A stretch of DNA of 64,000 nucleotides from Rhodamnia argentea (Eukaryota > Streptophyta > Magnoliopsida > Myrtales > Myrtaceae): assembly GCF_020921035.1 (NCBI RefSeq), contig NC_063156.1, positions 29,870,283 to 29,934,282 of the forward strand. The letters are read 5' to 3'. The translations under genes were made by a program, and so were the position numbers. This document shows, piece by piece, positions 24,301-35,519 of the stretch. The notes beneath the pieces are model-generated. The model worked only from the letters and a program-made list of their open reading frames with translations, was not told the DNA's origin and ran no database searches. The first letter of the stretch is position 1; each line of letters starts with the position of its first letter.

Positions 24301-26316
24301 ACCGATGAAAGAACTCAACAAACAGTCGATACATCATTAAAAAGGAGTAGTATCTCCTCTTGAGTAAATAATCCGAAGTCTAATATTCACGTCATCCAGG
24401 ATAAATTGCTTCTGAAGGGAAATATTATCCACTGCTTTGTATGGATTATGAACAGACAGATCACGTTGACAAGAAGCTGAGAAGCTGAAAGCATATGGAA
24501 TTTAAATCCTGCAAGGTTCCTAAGTCAAATGAATTGCTATCTTATTATGCCAGTCCTACTTGTGATATGGCAGCAGACACAAACTCATTCACTCGCTCCG
24601 GGACATTGTAATCAAACAGATTGTAATCATCCTGCGAATTGACACAATGTAATAATATTAGATAGACAATAATATGAATCTACAGGGTAAATCCTGAAAA
24701 ACTTGATAATTACCTGAACAATAGGCGAATCATCGTTAACTTCATAATGGAAATTATTGGGAGGTCCATAGTTATGTGGAAATGCTCCGGCAAATATCTA
24801 CAGAGGACTGAAAATTCTTAATGCATATACTTGTGAATCCAAATAAGCTTTGAAGAATACTCTGGACAACAAAGGTCAATTTGTACGGGGATGTATCAAG
24901 TTCCTCCATCAAGGAGGGAGAAGACAAAATTCTCCAGCACTCACCTGTGCAGATGAATCAAGACAATTAGATGTTCGCCAGACAACCTCGAGAGTTTTTT
25001 CTGCTTTCCGTTGGGCTCTATCTTGGTAGTCAATTCGTGTGAAGAAAACAGAATCAAATCCAACCTGTAAGCAGCGTAAGTAAACTTTGTGGTGAGCAAG
25101 CCATGAAATCAATGCTGTTGACCTGGATCATCAAAGATCCAATCCATCACTTGACCGGCGTTCTTCCTTGAGACGAAGAGGTGCATATGTTAAAAGTATA
25201 TATAGAGAAGGCAAGACCTCTGCTCCTAACAAGTAAGCCTGCACGGACGAATGACCAAAAGGATCAATTTGCCAACCAATTCTTGGGGTTACACCAAATT
25301 CTTCCTCGATAAATCGGTGACCAAGAGTTGTCTGATCAATCATGTCAATGTAATGAGCTGTTGCCTCATCATGCATGCACATTCCTCCATTTCTGTGCCT
25401 GAAAGATAGAAATGGACAATTAGAATCGTCACGCTCACGGATGAATATAAAGATGCGTCACGGGGAGTCAGTTACTTGGTTGGCAAGTAAAACGAAGCTA
25501 AAAGGCACAGACTGGCTCTGGACAATTCAACAGAAAGTAGTTTTTCCTTCCTCTCCCTCAACCACACAGCAGGGGTTAATTATTATAAAAGAGTGGGAGT
25601 GGGTCATTTACATGAACTCCAGTTGACCTGAATTCGCGAGCTGCTTGACTGTACTTTGGACTTGCTCGCTCTGACCTCTCCACCAACGTTGGAAAAAAGC
25701 CTGCATGGACAGAGGGGATATCCTAATAATAAGTCAGGTTAAAGAAAGCGAAAGAAGGTAAAAAGAAGGGGAGAGGGTGCAAGTTCAAGCCTGTTCCGCA
25801 TAGATGAACTTGTGGTTCTTGTCGGCGAGCAGTGCGGGAACTATGGAGTCCAGTTCATTCTCAACACAAGCGCCCTGAATCCATCAAAAAGACAGTAAAG
25901 ATAACACGTTTCGTTAGGAAAGAAAGGATGACGGAGACTTTTGGGTCGGGAGTGCGAGGCAACCTGAATGGTATTGCTGGAACCGACGTAGTACTGATCA
26001 ACGGTCTTCAACCGGCCGACGTCGCCGTGGGTATGAGGGACCAAATGGACGTTGAGCTTGCCGGGCACGACACGGGAGCTGTGTTGTAGTCAATGTACTT
26101 GGATTGGGTGCAGGAAAGAAGCAGGAGCAAAAGGAAAGCCCGGACAAAGGCCCTCAAGCTCGTAGTGGGAGGAGTTGCTGCTAATGCTAGGAACGAGCAA
26201 AAAGCCAGAGCAACCAGACCTTGGAGGGACGTAAGCAAGAAAGGAAGTAGAATCAGATGGAGAGGAGACGCTGGCAATGCATTAAATAGTCGACGCAAGT
26301 CAATGCCGAGTCCCAT
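18392..26316 (-). pseudogene. Lysosomal/vacuolar alpha-mannosidase (GH38), decaying copy
   Basis: GH38 mannosidases trim mannose from N-glycans in the vacuole and apoplast. Most exons are recognisable in order, from SKYIDYNTA and [15 protein letters not shown] through WQIDPFGHSSVQAYLLGAE, MWTMGNDFKYHYAQTWF, LYSTPSIYTDAKHASNEQWP and LADALAIAQHHDAITGTERL to GQEIYSPLLLAFTEQ and VELAPMEIRTFVINF (stop at 18392-18394). Several features argue against function. The frame shifts between SKYIDYNTA and VVPGKLNVH. The usual HTHDDVGW motif reads HTHGDVGR (the zinc-ligand His and Asp are kept, the pocket Trp is lost). The exon ending KFIYAEQ meets GC instead of a GT donor. About 200-250 residues between WKRQDVIRVPV and ITRVYEKKEH are missing apart from a scrap, VVSEDVSVQDIS, followed by a stop. 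The donor after PVAGNYYP reads AT. A one-base insertion shifts the frame after LSVLVDQT. Other catalytic blocks survive, so loss is probably recent. Sequence error cannot explain all of this. Confidence 0.8.
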
Positions 26317-26350
26317 TCAACAGAGCAGGAGCAGGGAAAGTCTGTTCACC

Positions 26351-27041
26351 TAGACATGGCCAAATGGGCCCGGAACCGACCCGTTAACCGGGCCCACAGT
26401 TCCAACCTGGAACCGGAACCGGCGATTCGGCCGAACCTGCCACCTCTATCTTCACCGTCCCAAACAAGCGAGAATATATATATATTGGCAATAGAGTGGG
26501 ACCAAGACAACCCGGGCTAGCCGCTAGGCGTGAGCCGGAACCTACCCGTCAAGAGGTTCCTTTGGAATCGGGTTTCAAGGTCCGCTCGGTTTCACCTATA
26601 CTTTTGATTGAACTATTATAGTGAATTATCATATTTAATAATCACCATTTGCTATTATAATTAACTAATCACAACTCATATTAGACACTCGAATGAATAT
26701 GAAACATGAACAAAGTAAAAGTCTACCATAAATATCATTAGAAATGGAACTTCCGAATAGTGGTTTTAGATTTTTTACACACTTATCATCGGATATCATG
26801 AAATACCGTAGCATCCAAGGAAGACATATACTAAGAAAAACAAAAAGAAATTGTCACAAGTTACAGGTTTCAAGTTCTATTTACCTAAAGTCCGAAACCT
26901 AGAACCTACCTGTCGAAACGGGTTCCCTTATTTTTGGAATCTAGAACCTATCATGCATACCTTAAAACTTGGAACCGGACCCGTTCTCCACCGGTACGAT
27001 TTTAGGTATTAGGTTCAACCCTGGAACCGTGCTCATCCCTA
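26351..27041. mobile_element. hAT-like non-autonomous element (691 bp)
   Basis: Starts TAGACATGGCCAAATGGGCC with many GGAACCGG/ACCCG repeats. It ends GGAACCGTGCTCATCCCTA, whose complement starts TAGGGATGAGCACGGTTCC. TAGGG-starting ends with GGAACCGGAACC tracts are typical of plant hAT-type MITEs. The interior is AT-rich and non-coding. No convincing 8-bp target duplication remains, so the exact ends are uncertain. The sequence at 38234 opens with a very similar terminus. Confidence 0.55.
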
Positions 27042-28190
27042 CTTGTTGCATTGGGGTTGATTATTGCTATGAGTCATCCTCTTTTGTCCTTTTGTAACTG
27101 TTTCCCTTAGTTTCGCATCTCTATTTACATAATCTCTAAACTTTGATCCAATGTACAATGTGGCCCCTAAATTTTTAGTACATGTTTAATGTAGACCCTG
27201 AACTATATGAAAATTTCAATATTATCCTTCTCTTAATTCAAGTTAAGGGACAACATTGAGGAAATTATTTGTAAAAATATCAAATATTATTGAGGGATCA
27301 TATTACATATTGGGCCAAAGTTCATGGAAAATTTGTATTATTTTTTCACAAATAAATGATGTTAGGTGTTCGTTACAAAAAATTATATGTCATATGCTAG
27401 TCCATATTCGACGAATAAGTCATTTTAGAGAATTATTAAAAATTTTCCATTTCTTATGGAATAATGTATTGTATGTTAGGAAATTGACCAAAATAAATTT
27501 CGAAAAATATAAAAGTCATCATTACGTATTCAAAATGCATGACACTATTTTTCCATATTTCCTAAATCACTACGACTAATATGATTAGTGATGACTCTTT
27601 ATAATTAATGTGCTGTTAGAGATAATGAGATAATTTTTTTTGCTTTGTAAGGTTATTTATCATCACAAAGAATAAATGGCACATGTACCAGAGACTGCCA
27701 AAAAAAAAAAAAAAAAAACCATACAAGAAAAATTTGCCCCTGGGCGTTGTTTCGCCAAAACAGAGGAGATAAATAGCTAAAACTTCGGATTATTTTGCTT
27801 AGCCTTTAAAAGGACCATGGGCCTTCAAGTGGAGTACGAACAATGTTGCTGAATACGAAGCTTGCATCGCTGGCCAGCACTCGAGTGCTAATTACCGTTT
27901 CTTATTGAATTAACCGCTCAACTTGCTACCCGACCCGACCCGACCCGACCCGACCCGACCCGACCCGACCCGACACATCATAGTCGGATTGTTTTTTAAG
28001 GCCCAGACAGATTTGAGCATTTGTGCACAGCACAGCACAGCCCAGCCCGACCCGACACATCATGAGTTGGATTCAAATGGCAGTTTTTGGGTGGGCTTTC
28101 CAATCGGAGTTGGCGCTTTTTTTCTTCTGGGTTTCCCGCTCTTTCCCATTCCGAAAGAGAGGAGGAAGACGACCCAGGCGCTTTCGTCTC
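27042..28190. other. AT-rich spacer and MHF1 promoter
   Basis: Mostly AT-rich with poly-A near 27701-27718. A (CCCGA)n run is annotated separately. The last 150 bases form the GC-richer leader of the MHF1 gene. No other gene is seen. Confidence 0.5.
27929..27973. repeat. (CCCGA)n pentanucleotide microsatellite
   Basis: About nine perfect CCCGA units in a row, followed near 28036-28056 by a short variant (CAGCC/CGACCCGAC). It makes an artefactual PTRPD frame. It is not the plant telomere repeat (TTTAGGG). Confidence 0.9.
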
Positions 28191-29299
28191 ATGGAGACGG
28201 AGAGAAGAACTGCTGCGGCCGAGGGTCAGGATATGGAAGGCGAGTTCGATCCGGCGCGAGAGGTGTCCAGAGATCGTTTCCGGCTCTCCTCCATCTCCAT
28301 CGCCCATGCTCAAGGTTCATCTCTCTCCCTCTCTCTCACATCACCCGCCCGCCCCGCGGTCAATCTGCTGAATCTCTCACTGTCTCGGTCTTTTATCTTT
28401 TCTATTGGCTACTGGTAGAGCAGCCCGGCGAAGTGGCTTGGAGATCGCGGAACCTGTAGTTGCCTGCCTCGCCGATTTGGCTTTCCAATTCTCAGGTCTC
28501 CCTCAGCCTCCATTATCCTCTTCTTCGTGTTAAATCACCGCGTCCTTACTCCGATTCACAACCTGGTCGTCCTCTGCTTTGTTGAATAATAGGCTTCTTG
28601 TTTGTTTGTTTGTTTGTCGTATCAACTAAACTAGCTGATTATCGCGATACTGCTTAGATTTCAAATAGAGAAATTACCTGTTTCATGTCAGTTCGGGTGT
28701 CCAATCACCTGAATATGGCGGTGCTAGCTAGTAGCTTGGCTTATGGGGAATTAATCTACGAATTGAGGAATTATCTATCATCTTTTGGGGACTCTGCTGT
28801 ATTGTTCATCATTGGAGCTGGTCTTTCTTCGACCCTGCTCAGTGTCATTAACTCACAACTGTTCCGGTTGTCTCGTGAAAACAGAACAGTTGGCTAAGGA
28901 CCTCGAGCGTTTTGCTCACCATGCTGGGCGTAAGTCTGTTAACATGGAAGATGTCATCCTCTCTGGTGAGTCCCCTTTCTTGTCGAATTGCCCTGTTCTC
29001 CTACTTTGTGCTTCTTAGTGAGAGTCGTTAAGACCCTAAATAAAAAAAATTAGCCATGTATGCTGCTAATTTGTCATGGGACAGCTACACCGGCGGTGCG
29101 CCTTCACGGCCTTTCGAGCTGCTTGTTTTGATCTAAAATTTGTGTGGCAGCACATAGGAATGAACACCTGGCCATCTCATTGCGGTCCTTTTGCGATGAG
29201 CTCAAACTGAAAGAACCCCAGTCTCTGAAGAAGCGTAAAAAGTTACCAGGAAAAGAAGCCAAAGCTACTACCAGTGTGCTACACATTTCCGACCTGTGA
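28191..29299 (+). CDS. MHF1: CENP-S/MHF1 histone-fold protein (FANCM-interacting)
   Basis: MHF1 pairs with MHF2 (CENP-X) as a histone-fold dimer. It helps the FANCM helicase at stalled forks and limits meiotic crossovers; in other kingdoms it is also a kinetochore subunit. Four exons were placed: 28191-28314, 28424-28495, 28885-28965 and 29151-29299. They total 426 nt (141 aa), in phase, with GT/AG sites. After an acidic N-terminus, the histone fold spans about residues 22-105: VSRDRFRLSSISIAHAQ, SGLEIAEPVVACLADLAFQF, EQLAKDLERFAHHAGRKSVN, MEDVILSAHRNEHLAISLRS. The tail is Lys-rich (KKRKKLPGKEAK), as in plant homologues of about 140 aa. No defects are seen. Confidence 0.94.
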
Positions 29300-29889
29300 A
29301 TCGGAGGTTTTTACATGCAGATTGTTCTTTTAGCAATTGAAGCATGCAACGGAAAAGATACTCGAAGCAAACACGTTTATAGAAAGCACTTGGAACCAAC
29401 TACTTGAGTAACATTCCTTGGGATGTAGCAATTGATATATGAGATTGGCTCCATCTTTGCTGATTATTAGGAGTCCCTGCATACTTGTTCTGAATATTTT
29501 GTTATTCATATTCGTCTCCACACAATTTTGGAGTAAACCCGTGAAATTCAAACTTGCGTCAAACACATAGAGACAGTTGCAGCAGCATGGATCGTTGCAG
29601 CGTACTTGTGCCATAGTTAAGATAGAGATTTTTTCTTCGTTTAACATAGCAAGTGGCTTCCATCGAATCTTTTGGAGGATATGAATCTGTGGCAGGATTG
29701 TGGAAGAACAGTAGTGAATGTAGATGTAGGGTTATGTTGCAAAAACTATCAAACACTCTTAGGGATATGAAGGCCTCTCTTAGTCGCGAGGAAGGAAATC
29801 CGAGGTCGCAGTTGTGTGATGTTGAGAATCCTGGGACTACTGTGAGAGTGAATCAGGCGTAGTACTTGTGGAAGAAACCCGGCCTATGT
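29300..29889. other. MHF1 3' flank
   Basis: Non-coding spacer, probably containing the MHF1 3' UTR. The small frames here (for example 29653-29862 on plus) have no recognisable motif. Confidence 0.45.
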
Positions 29890-29899
29890 CACATGCAAT

Positions 29900-30400
29900 G
29901 ATTAATACCATGAAAAATCTTAAATTGGTACACTTATAATAAATTTATCTCAAATTATTTTTTTTACCACGAAAAATTCCAAACTGGAAATTTATTCCAA
30001 ATTAATTTTTTGACCACCAAAAATCGTAAACTGGTATATTTATGACAAATTTACCCTAAATTAATTACGTTGACCACGAAATACCAAAAATTGGTACACC
30101 CGTGACAAATTTACCCTCCGTTAAATTGAATTAATATAACGAAAAATCTCAAATTGATAAACCTGTCTCTATTAAAAATCTCAAACTAGTATACTCGTCA
30201 ACCGCCACGTGTCATCTAACTTAACAATTTGATGGTTAAATTTTAAAAAAACTAATATATGGTAAATTTGTCACGGGTGTATCAGTTTGGGATAAATTTG
30301 TCACAAGTGTACCGGTTTGAGGTTTTTTGTGATAAAAAAAATAGTTTAGAGTAAATTTATTACAAGTGTATCGGTTTGAGATTTTACGTGGTATTAACCC
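29900..30400. mobile_element. Mutator-like MITE, copy 2 (501 bp) with perfect 10-bp target duplication
   Basis: CACATGCAAT occurs directly on both sides (29890-29899 and 30401-30410). The ends are inverted repeats: GATTAATACCATGAAAAATC on the left, and GGGTTAATACCACGTAAAATC reading in from the right. The inverted similarity extends inward for roughly 100 bases. The interior is a palindromic set of repeated units with GGTACAC, GTGACAAATTTA and ACCACGAAAAAT phrases. It shares these with copy 1 at 8385-8832. There is no coding capacity. Confidence 0.8.
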
Positions 30401-30420
30401 CACATGCAATCGAATGCTTA

Positions 30421-31191
30421 GGGTGCGCATGTTAACACTTCTAGAAGTGGATTACTGCTGTAGAAGTGCTTCTAAAGCGGAAATCCGTTTGGTAAAAAAT
30501 TTTATTTCTGAATTTATTTTTCCTCCAATTTCGGAAGTTAAAAAAGTAGCCTATCAACTTACGGAGTACTTCTTGGATTAAAAAAAAAAACTTACAAAAT
30601 ACTTCTTGCCACACTTTCTTTTCATTACGCCATCACCCTCTTTTCCATCCAACTCGCCTCTACTATCTTCCGCCGCTGCCAATCGTTGACTACTAACACC
30701 CACCACTATTGCCGACAACCGCCAACCATTGCCAACCATTCTTGCTCATCGCCCATTGTCGGTCATCGCCCATTGCCACCCGCGACCACCGACCATCACC
30801 TGCCACCGGCCATGACCGCCGATCACCGCCCTCTGCTAACCGCTACCGCCAAGTCGTCGTCTCCGGCCTCTAGAGTAAAAAATAAATAATAATTTTTTAT
30901 TTTTAAAAAATGTTATTTTTTAATAATAAAAATTATTTTTTAAAAAATTTAAAAAGTTTAAAAATGAAGTAGAAATTTTTCGGCCGCCGACAATAATTGT
31001 TCATAGAAGATTTTCTGTTAACAATATTTTAGAATTAGAAATTTTCAACTGTTACCAAACGAATTTCTATGATCAGAATCAACTTCTAGAACGGAAGTGA
31101 AAAAATTAACTTCTGTTTCTAAGTAGAAGTAGAAAAATCAATTTCTAGCTAGAAGTTCATTTCTCAAGCAGAAGTGTTATTATGCGCGCCC
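30421..31191. mobile_element. PIF/Harbinger-like MITE with GC-rich cargo, copy 2 (771 bp)
   Basis: TTA flanks both sides (30418-30420 and 31192-31194). The TIRs are GGGTGCGCATGTTAACACTT, and GGGCGCGCATAATAACACTT reading in from the right. The arms carry many CTTCTAGAAGT-type phrases and the ACCAAACGAATTTCTA phrase. The cargo (about 30610-30875) is C-rich on plus (CCACC/CGCC runs), unrelated in detail to the cargo of copy 1. The element sits only seven bases from the target duplication of the neighbouring Mutator-like MITE. Confidence 0.75.
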
Positions 31192-31194
31192 TTA

Positions 31195-34100
31195 GCGACC
31201 GACTTTTCACACAAACTTGATGAGTGGTTATTCTTCTAGAGTAGAAGTTTTCATTGTCACGTGAAATGTTATTCAAGAGGAATGTGGAAGTGAGGAGTCA
31301 AAAGATACTGAAGGAACAAGTATGTCGCGCATTCAATCTGCTTGATAGAGATGTCAGCAATTATTTTGGAGTCTAGTTTACGAAGTAAGAGGAAGTTGCA
31401 AAGTTGTAATTGTGGTTTCCATGAAGTGATCCCATGCTGTTACTGTCTGAGAGGCATTGCGCAAAAGATGCCAAAAGCGAGCACGGGTATCGCCGGGCCA
31501 GCTCGACAACAAATTGGCAAAGATGTGAATGGGTTTGTTGCTGTCGTAATAGTCTGATAAATAGCTGGGAACGGGGCAGCAATCAGCGGCCGCAAAGTTA
31601 GACAGAAGACACCCACCAGACTGAACCGTATTCGATACTCCTTCCTAGTTGGTCACACCACAAACGTTGGCGCCACAAAGTGAATTAAAGGAAGATACGC
31701 CAAAAAAAAGTAGCGAGAGCGAGGGTAGATGTGATTCACGATCACGACCGTTGGTTCGTTCGTTCGTTTGCTTTTCCTTTATCTTTTTTGTTGCGACGTA
31801 CGTGTTTCTAGAAACGACGCGATGCTTTAGTGCGATCTAGTAGGGGCAGGGTGCAAGTGGACGTGTGCTGTGTCTAAATTTCTTTCGTGTGGCAGAATGT
31901 GGCACACGAGAATGATTCGGAACGTAAATTGGTCAAAAGAAAAAGGTTCGCAAAAACACCTAGAAATCACATACCCTGTGTGTCAATTTTTTGGACGTGT
32001 GCGATCTATTCCTTCCCCTGCTTCTCCGCCATTGGCGATCCAATTTCCAAGCCCGGCGGAGGAGACATTAGATAGATTCGGGTGGCATCCCCGAGAGAGT
32101 CAACAAACCTTCTCGTTGAGTTGGTTTGTACTTCTTTGACTTTCTAGAAACGAACACACAACAAGGCCGAACACATGAATCAGCCAAAAAAATCGATAAC
32201 TAAAACAATCTACGAGATATGTTTAGTGCCGGAAATGCATGCTCGCTTGGGTGGAACAGTTGATTTGCGGCATGTGAATCGAAACTTGAATAACTAAGCC
32301 GAGTGCTACCATGTATCATTGTGGTTGTTCGCAAGCGTAACCTTTCATTTCCCATTCCTTTTTTTTTATCCTAAACTCTGGTGGAAGTAATAGATCGAGA
32401 AATATTCTAGAAGATGTCACTGTGTGCCACGCAGTTACGCACATCACATGGACGACTAACCCACCTGCCTGCGTACTCCTCACCTACAACAGGTCTCGTC
32501 GGCTGTAGACCCTTGGTGGTGCGACTTTTTGCTAGCATTACTTGCTAGAGCTGGTCGCGAAGTTCATGAGAATTTCATTAAACAATGGCGTGGCAAGTTT
32601 GAATTAGTCAATTTTGTGTCAACAGTGGGTTTTTGCTTGTACAAATATGAATAATTGGCTACTTTCTCGTGGATGAGATATGATTAGAAGAAGATGTTGC
32701 ATAAATCTTTTGGAAGCATTCGTCTGAGGAGGGAAGAGGATAGACAAAGTTGACTGGCATACCTCCAACACCGACATGTGGATGGGCGCCGACCCAAAGA
32801 AGCCGAATTCTATGACCATTTTTCTAGAATTCCTGTCCTTTAGCTTGATGAGATACGATATATGCGAATGAAGGGTGTGTAGGAATGGAATGGGAATGAA
32901 GTTGGTAGAATTGCAAATTCCAGTTTGGACGTGCCCATTGAAATAACCAGCTGCTTATTCCCGTTCACAACGAGGCCGACAACAACAAAAGGTATGTCGT
33001 ATATCCAGCGTTGTTTTTGCAACCCGCCTATGTTTCGTCCTCACCATCGTCGTCTAAAACGAGGTCTTCCTCGAACAAGGCCCATCATTTCATTCCATTC
33101 CCTACACACAGCTACAAAAGGTGTTTTTTCGGTGTCCAGTTGACTCCCTTAGCGGCTTCTTCGCTTTCATATTCGTTTTCCCCTGGCCGGTCCCTACTTC
33201 AACCTTCCACCACACACCATCATGGTGGTCTGAGGGTACGTATTCACAATTTTTTTTTTTTTTTTTTTTGCACGGATAGTTTTGCTTCTCCTTTCTCTCT
33301 ATCCCCGACAAGTGATGGTAAGCTCGATCTCATTTGAAATCGCTCTTCTTCATTAGCTTGTTCCCAGGATGAGATTTCACAACACAACTTCCTATTGCTC
33401 ATATTCCATACCTCATACTCAGCTTCTTCTCTACCTGGATCAACATCTGAGGGAAGCAATCTTTTTCTGAACATCTACACTTAACCGCTGCTGTCGCGAC
33501 AAAATCTCACAGTGATTGCACAATCTTTGTGGATGTTCTTCTTGAGTTTCACAGGGTATCAATGTCTGAGGAAACTTTAGATAGACTTGGTCTATTTACG
33601 ATTCGTTTTGAACAAAACCAATCACGACACTAGAACCGTATACGAACTTAAACATCTTGGTCGGGCCTAGTACAAGTTCTTCAAATGGGATCAGCTTGAT
33701 CTAACAAAGTGAGTCCATACCACACTTGCTTCACATCTATCTAAGAAAATGATTTTGTGGATCCATAACCACATCAAGTGCTAGCGGCGAAGCGGACGAA
33801 GGGCGATCCATGCTACATAACTACATCATAACTAACACCTTATCTGTTGAGCTACCTGGATTTACACACTGCCTTTTTTGTTTGGATTGTGTGATTAAAC
33901 TTCCCAGTACAATGAAAACCACAAACAAGACAGTTTGGATATCCATTGAGGCATCCAATAGATGCACTGTCATGTGTCATCAATTGGTAGTGAAGGAGCT
34001 TTTGTAAAGTTCCTTAGAGATTTGTGTCTGTAGTTGCTCAAAGTTGAAGGTGAATATGGAGTGTTTAGCAATGCCAATCCAAATTTCCATAGGGATTGTA

Positions 34101-34392
34101 AGCTATGATACACCCTTACCATTCGATTTTGTACTAAACGACCCTTAAAACCCCATCTGTCCACTTCTCTCTCACGAGATTATTATCTAATTTAACATTT
34201 CACATCTCAAGACAAAGGAAACAAGAATGGAATGGAGGAAGAACGCTGCATAAATGATTAATATGTTAACTCCTTAAGAGAGAGTGAGTATATAAGGTGA
34301 TGAAGCTTTATAAAGTAATTAAGAGCAAGTAGTGGGATAAAAGGATAGCTTTCTTAAGGTGTGGATGCAACATTTAATGGCTGAGTGATGTC
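31195..34392. other. Gene-poor spacer between MHF1 and the ERF gene
   Basis: Mixed-composition sequence with poly-T at about 33248-33269 and no recognisable gene. One minus-strand stretch near 32640-32800 translates as GGMPVNFVYPLPSSDECFQK. It could be a gene remnant, but no family was recognised. The rest shows nothing definable by eye. Confidence 0.45.
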
Positions 34393-35428
34393 CTACTCTT
34401 TGGAGGATCTCGAAGAAGAAGAAGAAGAAAAGCCATCGAAGCAATGTTCCGGATCGTGTTGATGGAAAGAGAACGGCATGGAAGAAGACGACGACGACGA
34501 CGACAGAGGATTTGGCTGCAGAGACTGAAAATAATCACCCGCGGAAGCAGAAGAAGTAGGACCTTGTCCGTGGACAAAGCTGGGACGTGGAGCTGGCATG
34601 ACAGAACCATCCATGAGTTGAGCCCCAACATCATTGTCACATGAGCTGAAAGCTGGAGGGAGCTCCTGAGATTGAGTCTGAGAAGCATCATTACCGCTAC
34701 TATATGGTGGAGGCAAAGAGTGAACTCTTTCAGGGAAATTGAGCTTGGCTTTGTTGCCTTTGAACCGGAGGGCTGCCTCATCGTAAGCGAGTGCAGCTCC
34801 CTCCGCAGTGTCGAACGTACCAAGCCACACTCGAGCCGCCTTCTTCGGATCACGGATCTCAGCTGCATACTTACCCCACGGCCTTTGTCTCACGCCTCTA
34901 TAGTTCCTGCTCCTCACCTCCAGCTTCTTGTTCTTCCCTGTTCCAAAGCATAATTAAGCGTGCTGACATCAAAATACACACAATACTTCTCTACATCACA
35001 ATCACTGCTCTTCTACACTGTGTGGTGATTGAAATGAAACCCTATGTATACATAATAGAAGAGCTTGCGTTCGCGTGCTCGTGCAAACCCTTGTTAGCAT
35101 TTAAAGAAATTGAAGGCATCCAATCCTCCTAGTAGTACTATAGCGTTGTAGCCTTACCTTGTGCATCCGGAACCTGATGATCGTGAAGCGAACTTTGAGA
35201 TAAAGATGCTGATGAACTGTGGGATGCATGATGAGATGCAGCGGCAGCAGGGTTTGCGATGACTTGAGTGAGGGCGGACACGATGGCAGATCTGTCCCGT
35301 TGAGATCGGGCCGTTTCCATCAAGCTCGAGGGGTATGGATAAATGTCACTCTTCTGATCAGCACCCTCTTTCTCCTCCGATACATGGCCTGCTTGGGACT
35401 TGGATCTCTTCCAGTTTCTCCCCTCCAT
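34393..35428 (-). CDS. AP2/ERF transcription factor, group X (ERF110/ABR1/ERF113-like)
   Basis: Nuclear DNA-binding factor of the ethylene-response family. Group X members respond to ABA, wounding and stress and act in regeneration. Two exons, 35158-35428 and 34393-34937, total 816 nt (271 aa). One AP2 domain lies at about residues 99-156 ([40 protein letters not shown]). Its AEIRD element and the Ala and Asp in the second strand mark an ERF, not a DREB. An N-terminal SALTQVI motif is shared with group X. The intron just before the AP2 domain also fits that group. The C-terminus has a long Ser run ([12 protein letters not shown]) and ends [11 protein letters not shown]. The start is ATG at 35428, giving [10 protein letters not shown]; the in-frame codons before it are TTG. 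The paralogue identity within group X is not settled. Confidence 0.93.
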
Positions 35429-35494
35429 CAACAATTAATCCCCTCTCTCTCTCTTTCCTCTTTTGGTTAAGATGCCCGTCTTTGTCTACACACA

Positions 35495-35519
35495 GTCTCT
35501 CTCTCTCTCTCTCTCTCTC
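35495..35519. repeat. (CT)n microsatellite in the ERF leader
   Basis: About twelve CT units, which are GA repeats on the sense strand, 67-91 bases upstream of the ERF ATG. GA-rich leaders are common in plants and can bind BPC (GAGA-binding) proteins. A role here is inference. Confidence 0.85.

Noticed and set aside
18392-26316. Treating the mannosidase as a working gene
   Set aside because: Several independent lesions, including a large missing middle section, cannot be explained by one alternative splice choice or one sequencing error.
27929-27973. Telomere-like repeat
   Set aside because: The unit is CCCGA, not the plant telomere unit CCCTAAA. The run is short and interstitial.
27923-28459. 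178-codon plus-strand frame beginning with PTRPDPTRPD
   Set aside because: It is produced by the (CCCGA)n microsatellite and then runs in a different frame through MHF1 exon 1 and its intron.
32619-33474. Possible gene remnant on the minus strand
   Set aside because: A few coding-like phrases appear, but no family could be named and the frame does not continue. It is mentioned only in the spacer description.
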